From: Trebonia sp.
GTDB lineage: Bacteria; Actinomycetota; Actinomycetes; Streptosporangiales; Streptosporangiaceae
DNA: 11,898 nucleotides
NCBI GenBank assembly: GCA_030043595.1
Contig: JASHXJ010000460.1
Location: 1 to 11,898 of the forward strand
Direction: 5' to 3'
Shown here: in pieces, positions 1 to 5,058 of the stretch
Position numbering within the stretch: position 1 is the stretch's first letter
Layout of the letters: each line of letters starts with the position of its first letter
Position numbers and translations under genes: made by a program
The notes under the pieces: model-generated
Told to the model about the DNA's origin: nothing
The model's database searches: none
The model's input: the letters and a program-made list of their open reading frames with translations, nothing else

Positions 1-1
1 G

Positions 2-1960
2 CTCGCCGAGGTCTCGCCCAAAGAGTCGGTGGACTGGTCGCACGACGTGTTCCCGAAGCTCCTCGCGCGCGGCGCGCCGCTATTCGGGTACGTGTCCGAC
101 CGGTACTGGGAAGACGTCGGCACGCTGGAGAGCTACCTGAAGGCGCAGGCCGACGTGCTCGCGCGGCGGGTCGACGCCGACATCGCCGGGTTCGAGGTCT
201 CGCCGCGCGTGTGGGTCGCCGAGGGCGCGGACGTGGACCCGGACGCCGTGCTGACCGGGCCGCTGTGCATCGGCGACTACGCGAAGATCGAGGCCGGCGC
301 CCACCTGCGCGAGTACAGCGTGATCGGCGCCAACGTGGTGGTCAAGGAGGGCGCGTTCATCCACCGCGCGGTGGTGCACAACAACGTGTTCATCGGCCAG
401 GGCACCACGCTGCGCGGCTGCGTCGTCGGCAAGAACACCGACGTGATGCGGCTGGCGCGGATCGAGGAGACTGCCGTCATCGGCGACGAGTGCGTGGTCG
501 AGCCCGAGGCGTACATCTCCGCCGGAGTGAAGGTCTACCCGTTCAAGACCATCGAGGCCGGCGCCGTCGTCAACACCAGCGTGGTGTGGGAGTCGCGGGG
601 GCAGCGGACGCTGTTCGGCCAGCGGGGGGTGTCGGGCCTTATCAACGTGGAGGTCACCCCGGAGCTGTGCGTCCGGCTGTCGTCCGCCTACGCGACCATG
701 CTCAAGAAGGGGTCGGTCGTCACCACCTCGCGCGACGTCTCACGGGCCGCGCGCACCCTGAAGCGCGCCGTGCAGGGCGCCCTGAACGCCTCCGCGATCA
801 ACGTCATGGATCTGGAGGCGCTGCCGCTGCCCGTGGCGCGCTTCGAGACCGCGCGCGGCGACTACAGCGGCGGCATCGCGCTGCGCACCACGCCGGGCGA
901 CACCCAGTCGATCGACATCATCTTCCTCGACGAGCGTGGAGCCGAGCTCTCCCAGGCGGCGCAGCGCCGGCTGGAGCGGGTCTTCTCCCGGCAGGAGTTC
1001 CGCCGCGCGTTCCCCGGCGAGATCGCCGAGCTGTCGTACCCGCCGCGCGTCGTCGAGTGGTACACCCACGAGCTGCTGCGCTGCGTCGACCTGACCGGGG
1101 TGCGCGGCGCGGGGCTGAAGGTGGTCGCTGACTGCGCCGGCGGGACCGTGTCCCTGGTGCTGCCGACCCTGCTCGGGCGGATCGGCGTCGAGGTGCACAC
1201 GCTGAACAACCGGCTCGACGAGGTGACGCCGACCCAGACGGTCGCCCAGCAGCGGGCCGGGCTGCAGCGGCTCGCCGAGGTCGTGTCGTCGTCCAAGGCC
1301 GCCTTCGGCGTGCGCTTCGACCCGGTCGGGGAGCGGATCCACCTGGTGGACGAGAAGGGGGCGCTGGTCAGCGACGAGCGCGCGCTGCTCGTCGTGCTCG
1401 ACCTCGTGGCCGCCGAGCGGCGGCACGGCCGGGTCGCGCTGCCCGTGACCACGACCCGGGTGGCCGAGCAGGTCTGCCGGTTCCACGGCGTGCAGGTGGA
1501 GTGGACGCCCACGTCAATGGACGCGCTGACGAGCGCGGCGGCGGGCGAGGACGTGATCTTCGCGGCGGACGGGCGCGGCGGGTTCGTGGTCCCGGAGTTC
1601 GGGCGGACGGTGGACGGCATCGCCACCTTCGTCCGGCTGCTCGGCCTGGTCGCGCGCACCCGGCTGACGCTCAGCCAGATCGACGCGCGCATTCCCCCAG
1701 CGCACCTGCTGCGGCGGTCGGTGCCGACCCCGTGGGCGGCCAAGGGCAGCGTGATGCGGACCGTGGTGGAGGCGGCAGGGAACAGCCCGGTCGACACGAC
1801 GGACGGGGTCCGCATCGTGGACGCCGAGCGGGGCTGGGTGCTCGTGCTGCCGGACCCGGCGGACGCGGTGACGCACCTGTGGGCGGAGGGCATGGACGCC
1901 GACTCGGCGCAGCTGCTGCTCGACCACTGGGCCGCCGTGGTCGAGCAGGCCGACCAGTGA
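2..1960 (+). CDS. Mannose-1-phosphate guanylyltransferase/phosphomannomutase-like fusion protein, 5'-truncated
   Basis: The reading frame is open from base 2, so the gene begins left of the window; the GTG at 29 lies inside the protein. Counting from that GTG, residues 1-60 are the tail of the nucleotidyltransferase domain (GYVSDRYWEDVGTLESYL). Residues about 62-200 are left-handed beta-helix hexapeptide repeats ending in VYPFKTIEAGAVVNTSV. Residues about 240-643 are a phosphohexomutase-like region. It strongly resembles actinobacterial proteins of about 830 residues annotated as mannose-1-phosphate guanylyltransferases, so roughly 180 residues are missing. The family is expected to make GDP-mannose or a related sugar nucleotide for cell-envelope glycans in the cytoplasm. 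The mutase part lacks the usual catalytic motifs: where the phosphoserine loop is expected it reads GGIALRTTPGD (869-901), and where DGDGDR is expected it reads FDPVGER (1316-1336). That half is therefore probably regulatory or structural. Family is confident; substrate is inferred. Confidence 0.85.
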   Translation, partial: LAEVSPKESVDWSHDVFPKLLARGAPLFGYVSDRYWEDVGTLESYLKAQADVLARRVDADIAGFEVSPRVWVAEGADVDPDAVLTGPLCIGDYAKIEAGAHLREYSVIGANVVVKEGAFIHRAVVHNNVFIGQGTTLRGCVVGKNTDVMRLARIEETAVIGDECVVEPEAYISAGVKVYPFKTIEAGAVVNTSVVWESRGQRTLFGQRGVSGLINVEVTPELCVRLSSAYATMLKKGSVVTTSRDVSRAARTLKRAVQGALNASAINVMDLEALPLPVARFETARGDYSGGIALRTTPGDTQSIDIIFLDERGAELSQAAQRRLERVFSRQEFRRAFPGEIAELSYPPRVVEWYTHELLRCVDLTGVRGAGLKVVADCAGGTVSLVLPTLLGRIGVEVHTLNNRLDEVTPTQTVAQQRAGLQRLAEVVSSSKAAFGVRFDPVGERIHLVDEKGALVSDERALLVVLDLVAAERRHGRVALPVTTTRVAEQVCRFHGVQVEWTPTSMDALTSAAAGEDVIFAADGRGGFVVPEFGRTVDGIATFVRLLGLVARTRLTLSQIDARIPPAHLLRRSVPTPWAAKGSVMRTVVEAAGNSPVDTTDGVRIVDAERGWVLVLPDPADAVTHLWAEGMDADSAQLLLDHWAAVVEQADQ

Positions 1961-1997
1961 CACGGGCGGCGGCACCGGCACTGTCACGGGCAGTGAC
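1957..1997 (+). terminator. Possible weak terminator hairpin at the end of the fusion gene
   Basis: GTGACA (1957-1962, spanning the TGA stop) pairs with TGTCAC (1982-1987). GTCAC (1983-1987) can instead pair with GTGAC (1993-1997). There is no T-run. The overlapping copies of GTGAC/GTCAC make a small structured patch that could slow or end transcription before the FHA gene. Weak evidence. Confidence 0.3.
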
Positions 1998-2064
1998 GGG
2001 GTCAGGCAGTGATCTCTGCGGGCCAATACCTCTGACAACGGGCGAATAACGGCCCCGTCCTCAG

Positions 2065-2103
2065 GTAATCTGTGTTAATTACGCAGACGTAGGAATTTAC
2101 GAT
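2065..2103 (+). promoter_or_regulatory. Candidate promoter and inverted repeat upstream of the FHA gene
   Basis: The 1961-2168 gap contains an AT-rich patch that stands out against its surroundings. An inverted repeat GTAAT (2065-2069) / ATTAC (2078-2082) lies there. It overlaps a possible -35 element TTAATT (2075-2080), which is 17 bases before TACGAT (2098-2103), a TANNNT-type -10. Transcription would start near 2110, leaving a leader of about 60 bases. The -35 match is poor, so this is a candidate only; the inverted repeat could be an operator. Confidence 0.3.
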
Positions 2104-2152
2104 GCATCGAAAACGGCCACGCGCAGCGTACGCGAGCGGCTGGCGCGTGACC

Positions 2153-2161
2153 GGGAGGTGA
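2153..2161 (+). promoter_or_regulatory. Strong ribosome binding site deciding the GTG start of the FHA gene
   Basis: GGGAGGTGA is a near-perfect Shine-Dalgarno sequence. The GGAGG core ends 10 bases before GTG 2169. It supports the longer protein, with its basic N-terminal segment, over the ATG at 2322. Confidence 0.6.
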
Positions 2162-2168
2162 AGCGGCT

Positions 2169-2915
2169 GTGTGGCGGAAACGTCGCGAGCAAGGCGGCAA
2201 ACGCGGGCTCTTCGCGTGGCGCATGGACCGGCAGCCTTCCGCACGGGTACCTTTGGCAACGTCGCCTGACGCGGTGCTCCGCGAGGGCGCCACGCCGCGC
2301 GAGGGGAGGCCGAGCGGAGCCATGCCAGGTGTGTACTGTTCCCGGTGCAGCCGGCCGAACCCGGACGGAGCCAGGTACTGCTCTAACTGCGGCGCCCCGC
2401 TGATCCGCGCCTCCGCCGACCGCGGCTGGGGATCGCCGCAGGACCGCGGCTGGGGCGGCGGTCCCGACCGGCAGGGACCCGGCGAGACCACCTCGGTGAT
2501 ATCGCCGGTGCTCGGCGAGCCGGAATACGCCGACGAGCCGTCTCCCGACTATTCGGTCGCCGACTCGCTGCCGCCCGGCACGGCGCTGCTCGTGGTGCTC
2601 CGCGGCCCGAACGCCGGCAGCCGTTTCCTGCTCGACGACGATTTCACCAGTACCGGACGGCACCCGGACAGCGACATCTTCCTTGACGACGTGACCGTTT
2701 CCCGGCGACACGCCGAGTTTTACCGGTCCGGTGACCGGTTCACCGTGCGCGACGTTGGTAGCCTGAACGGCACCTACGTGAACCGTGAGCGGATCGAGGA
2801 GGCCGAGTTGGCCGGCGGTGACGAGGTCCAGATCGGCAAGTTCCGCCTGCTGTTCCTGACCCGGAGCCCGGAGGTCGGCAGGCGCCGCGGACATGGAGCG
2901 CAGGATTACGCATGA
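2169..2915 (+). CDS. garA: Zinc-ribbon FHA-domain protein, GarA/OdhI type
   Basis: A cytoplasmic phosphopeptide-binding protein of 248 residues. The N-terminus (1-20) is basic. Residues 57-74 form a four-cysteine zinc ribbon (C57, C60, C71, C74). A Gly/Trp-rich linker with two DRGWG copies follows, then ETTSV at 106-110. The FHA domain spans about 138-230 with GRH (163-165), SRRH (178-181) and N200-G201. The FHA domain is close to M. tuberculosis GarA, whose ETTSV threonines are phosphorylated by PknG/PknB and which switches 2-oxoglutarate dehydrogenase, glutamate dehydrogenase and glutamate synthase; the same role is inferred here. I chose the GTG at 2169 because GGGAGGTGA (2153-2161) sits about 10 bases upstream. 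An ATG at 2322 is an alternative, giving 197 residues with GGGGAGG 12 bases upstream. The gene overlaps the next by 4 bases. gcvH, which precedes garA in mycobacteria, is absent here. Confidence 0.88.
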   Translation: MWRKRREQGGKRGLFAWRMDRQPSARVPLATSPDAVLREGATPREGRPSGAMPGVYCSRCSRPNPDGARYCSNCGAPLIRASADRGWGSPQDRGWGGGPDRQGPGETTSVISPVLGEPEYADEPSPDYSVADSLPPGTALLVVLRGPNAGSRFLLDDDFTSTGRHPDSDIFLDDVTVSRRHAEFYRSGDRFTVRDVGSLNGTYVNRERIEEAELAGGDEVQIGKFRLLFLTRSPEVGRRRGHGAQDYA

Positions 2916-3646
2916 CGGACGGCCACCGTCCGGGGCTCGGGCACCGACACGGTCCGGCACGGGCTAGCGTCGGTATCGGGCAGGTTCTGGATGAATTGCG
3001 CCCGGAATTCCCGGACATCAGCCCGTCGAAAATCCGTTTCCTCGAAGCCGAGGGACTGATTCAGCCGGCCCGTGCCGAGTCGGGATACCGGCGGTTCGCG
3101 GTAGCCGACATCGAGCGGCTGCGCTTCATCCTGACCGCCCAGCGGGACGAGTATCTGCCACTGCGAGTAATCAAGGCGCGGCTGGATGCCATGGACGGAG
3201 TGGCCTCGCCGGAGCCCGACGTGATGACCCGCAGCGAGCTGCTCGAGGCGACCGGGGCGGACGAGGAGATCCTCGCCGAGCTCGAGGACTACGGGCTCGT
3301 CCGCCGCGCCCGGCACTACGGGACCGAGGCGCTCCTCGTGGTCCGGTCAGCGGTGGCGCTGCGCGAGTACGGCATCGAGCCGCGGCACCTGCGGGCGATC
3401 AAGGCGGCGGCTGACCGGGAGATCTCCCTCGTGGAGCAGGTGGCGGCGCCGCTGGCCAGGCAAAAGGGGAGCCGGGAGCCGGCGCTGCGCGCCGCCCGCG
3501 AGGTCGCGGTGCACATCGCGCGCCTTCATGCGACATTGGTCGAAGACGGACTTAACGAGGCTGGACTGGCATCGGGGACGCCTGCGGCGGGTACACATCC
3601 GAGTGCGTCCGAAGCCCCGGGGCTGCGCTCGGCTTCCGGGCGGTAG
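2912..3646 (+). CDS. ftsR: MerR-family transcriptional regulator, FtsR type (Rv1828-like)
   Basis: A DNA-binding regulator of 244 residues. The N-terminal MerR winged-helix domain covers about 21-92, with the signature FPDISPSKIRFLEAEGLI followed by GYRRF and YLPLRVIKARLDA. The C-terminal half (about 105-225) has the family stretch EYGIEPRHLRAIKAAADREI, most likely for dimerisation. Order and sequence match M. tuberculosis Rv1828. In Corynebacterium the homologue FtsR activates ftsZ, so control of division genes is the likely role, though targets here are unknown. The start is the ATG at 2912, which overlaps the TGA of the FHA gene (ATGA), with AGGA at 2902-2905; this implies translational coupling. 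There are no effector-binding cysteines of the metal-sensing MerR type. The last about 20 residues are low-complexity and probably disordered. Confidence 0.88.
   Translation: MTDGHRPGLGHRHGPARASVGIGQVLDELRPEFPDISPSKIRFLEAEGLIQPARAESGYRRFAVADIERLRFILTAQRDEYLPLRVIKARLDAMDGVASPEPDVMTRSELLEATGADEEILAELEDYGLVRRARHYGTEALLVVRSAVALREYGIEPRHLRAIKAAADREISLVEQVAAPLARQKGSREPALRAAREVAVHIARLHATLVEDGLNEAGLASGTPAAGTHPSASEAPGLRSASGR
3611..3636 (+). repeat. Inverted repeat at the 3' end of ftsR
   Basis: AGCCCCGGGGCT (3613-3624) is a perfect 12-base palindrome inside the ftsR coding end. GAAGCC (3611-3616) can also pair with GGCTTC (3631-3636). It could weakly attenuate transcription between ftsR and the nuclease gene, but may only reflect GC-rich coding for a disordered tail. 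Confidence 0.3.
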
Positions 3647-3718
3647 CGGGTGTAGTTTGGCAAGAAGAGTGGTTCGGTGCGCTTGGCCTCGCTTAGCGCG
3701 TGTGAGGACGGAGCTCTA

Positions 3719-4189
3719 GTGCGGCGGATGGAGGTCGTCGGCGTCCGAGTCGAGATGCCGTCCAACAGCCCGATCGTCCTGCTCAAAGAGGCGCAGGGGG
3801 ACCGTTACCTGCCCATCTGGATCGGGGCGATGGAAGCGACCGCGATCGCCTTCGCCCAGCAGGGCATGGTGTCGCTGCGCCCGTTGACCCACGACCTGTT
3901 CCGCGACGTGCTCGAGGTGCTGAACGTACAGCTGCGCACGGTGAACATCACCGCGCTGCGTGACGGGATCTTCTACGCTGACCTGGTGTTCTCCAACGGA
4001 GCGGAGGTCAGCGCGCGGCCCTCCGACTCGATCGCGCTGGCGCTGCGGACCGGCGCCGCGATCTTCGCCTCCGACGAGATCCTCGACGAGGCCGGCGTGG
4101 CGATCCCCGACGAGCAGGAGGACGAGGTTGAGAAGTTCCGCGAGTTCCTCGATACCATCTCGCCCGAGGACTTCGGCCGCTCGACCTAG
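3719..4189 (+). CDS. Bifunctional nuclease family protein (DUF151)
   Basis: A soluble protein of 156 residues covering one complete BFN/DUF151 domain. Family landmarks are LLKEAQGDRYLPIWIGAMEA near the N-terminus, the central RPLTHDLFRDVL, FYADLVF, then SARPSDSIALALRTG, and the C-terminal acidic tail DEVEKFREFLDTISPEDF. It matches M. tuberculosis Rv1829 over its whole length and sits in the same position between the two merR genes. Some plant and thermophile relatives have been reported to have RNase and DNase activity; the physiological role in actinobacteria is unclear. I chose GTG 3719 because CGGAG (3709-3713) is 5 bases upstream. ATG 3728, where homology becomes strong, is an alternative. 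The 72-base gap after ftsR shows no clear promoter, so the gene is probably co-transcribed with it. Confidence 0.85.
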   Translation: MRRMEVVGVRVEMPSNSPIVLLKEAQGDRYLPIWIGAMEATAIAFAQQGMVSLRPLTHDLFRDVLEVLNVQLRTVNITALRDGIFYADLVFSNGAEVSARPSDSIALALRTGAAIFASDEILDEAGVAIPDEQEDEVEKFREFLDTISPEDFGRST

Positions 4190-4246
4190 GGTTTCTTGAG
4201 CCGGAGTGTTTCGCCCGGCAATGTCGCGACTCGCCGCGCGTGATCG

Positions 4247-4276
4247 TTGACGTGCCAGGCCAGGGCGGCTTACGGT
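4247..4276 (+). promoter_or_regulatory. Sigma-70 (HrdB/SigA-type) promoter of the second merR gene
   Basis: TTGACG (4247-4252) and TACGGT (4271-4276), 18 bases apart, match the actinobacterial housekeeping pattern TTGAC / TANNNT well. A transcript would start near 4283, about 26 bases before the GTG at 4309. It splits the cluster into two transcription units. A small GCCGG/CCGGC hairpin at 4200-4219 upstream could help end the previous unit. Confidence 0.6.
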
Positions 4277-4308
4277 GCGAATGCCGGGGGTAGTCACAGG
4301 AGGTGGCC

Positions 4309-4851
4309 GTGTCGGTAACAAGGGGTGGGTCCGGTGATCTGCAGGGCACGCTCTTCGACGGCGACGCCGAGATAGGCTACCGGGGGCCGACGGCCTGCGC
4401 CGCGGCCGGGATCACCTACCGTCAGCTGGACTACTGGGCACGCACCGGGCTGGTCGAGCCGTCCGTGCGGGCCGCGCACGGCTCGGGATCGCAGCGGCTG
4501 TACGGCTTCCGCGACATCCTCGTCCTCAAGGTGGTCAAGCGGCTGCTGGACACCGGGATATCGCTGCAGCAGATCAGGGCGGCGGTACAGCACCTGCGCG
4601 ACCGCGGCAGCGACGACCTGGCGCAGGTGACGCTCATGAGCGACGGGGTGAGCGTCTACGAGTGCACCTCGCCGGACGAGGTGGTGGATCTGCTCGCCGG
4701 CGGGCAGGGCGTGTTCGGTATCGCCCTCGGCCGCGTCTGGCAAGAGGTTGCGGGTGAACTCGCCGAATTGCCCGCGGTGCGCGCGGAAGACGGCCTGATC
4801 GCCACCGGGACCGACGAACTCGCGACGCGGCGGGCCCGCAAGACGGGCTAA
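4309..4851 (+). CDS. MerR-family transcriptional regulator, Rv1830 (ResR/McdR)-like
   Basis: A cytoplasmic regulator of 180 residues. A short N-terminal tail holds LQGTLFDGD. The MerR DNA-binding domain is at about 22-98 (GYRGPTACAAAGITYRQLDY, then SGSQRLYGFRDILVLK and the long helix VVKRLLDTGISLQQIR). A C-terminal segment has VYECTSPDEVVDLLAGGQGV FGIA, characteristic of this subfamily. It aligns closely with M. tuberculosis Rv1830, a regulator linked to growth and cell-division timing and to drug resilience, so a growth-control role is inferred. The preferred start is GTG 4309, directly after AGGAGGT (4298-4304). GTG 4303 would overlap that binding site and is less likely. The gene has its own promoter and lies just before the glycine riboswitch. 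No cysteines suggest metal or redox sensing, and the C-terminus is too short for a drug-binding domain. Confidence 0.87.
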   Translation: MSVTRGGSGDLQGTLFDGDAEIGYRGPTACAAAGITYRQLDYWARTGLVEPSVRAAHGSGSQRLYGFRDILVLKVVKRLLDTGISLQQIRAAVQHLRDRGSDDLAQVTLMSDGVSVYECTSPDEVVDLLAGGQGVFGIALGRVWQEVAGELAELPAVRAEDGLIATGTDELATRRARKTG

Positions 4852-4878
4852 CCCCTGCCGCGATGCCCTGTTGTCAGC

Positions 4879-4884
4879 TAAGCT
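4879..4884 (+). promoter_or_regulatory. Possible -10 element for the riboswitch-gcvP transcript
   Basis: TAAGCT fits TANNNT and would place the transcription start near 4891, just before the first riboswitch stem. There is no good -35 sequence 17-18 bases upstream (TGCCGC), so the assignment rests mainly on its position. Confidence 0.35.
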
Positions 4885-4890
4885 GAATTT

Positions 4891-5015
4891 CCGAAGCCAG
4901 TTATCCCGTCCGGGAGAGATCTCGCCGCAAAAACCACGGCGAGGCGCCGAAGGGGCAACACATCCCCGGAACCTCTCAGGCACCAAGGACCGAGCGGGAC
5001 AGGCACTCTGGAGCC
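4891..5015 (+). ncRNA. Glycine riboswitch (single aptamer) controlling gcvP
   Basis: The leader has the conserved glycine-aptamer segments in order: GGGAGAG (4912-4918), GCGCCGAAGGGGCAA (about 4944-4958), CCTCTCAGGC (4972-4981), AAGGACCG (4985-4992) and CACTCTGGAG (5004-5013). Pairings can be drawn. The closing stem is CCAG (4897-4900) with CTGG (5008-5011). The next stem is TCCCG (4904-4908) with CGGGA (4995-4999). GGGAGAG pairs with the CTCTC strand. A perfect 7-bp hairpin is CTCGCCG (4921-4927) with CGGCGAG (4937-4943), and there is a GGGG/CCCC hairpin (4952-4966). Only one full aptamer is present. Its position before a glycine-cleavage gene fits glycine-induced expression of gcvP. Confidence 0.93.
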
Positions 5016-5058
5016 GACTCGGTGACAGACGGGGAGTCCTGAATCCCGGGGAGGCTCC
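5010..5058 (+). promoter_or_regulatory. Expression platform of the glycine riboswitch with sequestered ribosome binding site
   Basis: GGAGCC (5010-5015) is exactly complementary to GGCTCC (5053-5058), which includes the end of the gcvP Shine-Dalgarno sequence (GGGGAGG, 5048-5054). The first strand shares G5010-G5011 with the aptamer's closing stem, so the two structures compete. Inside, GACTC (5016-5020) pairs with GAGTC (5034-5038). There is no T-run, which argues for translational rather than transcription-termination control. The model is inferred from base pairing. Confidence 0.55.

Noticed and set aside
2158..2403. Small upstream gene in the FHA leader
   Set aside because: Its start lies inside the Shine-Dalgarno sequence of the FHA gene, and its product is a frame-shifted copy of the zinc-ribbon region.
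5016..5058. Second aptamer of a tandem glycine riboswitch
   Set aside because: Only about 43 bases separate the first aptamer from the start codon, and the conserved core segments do not recur.
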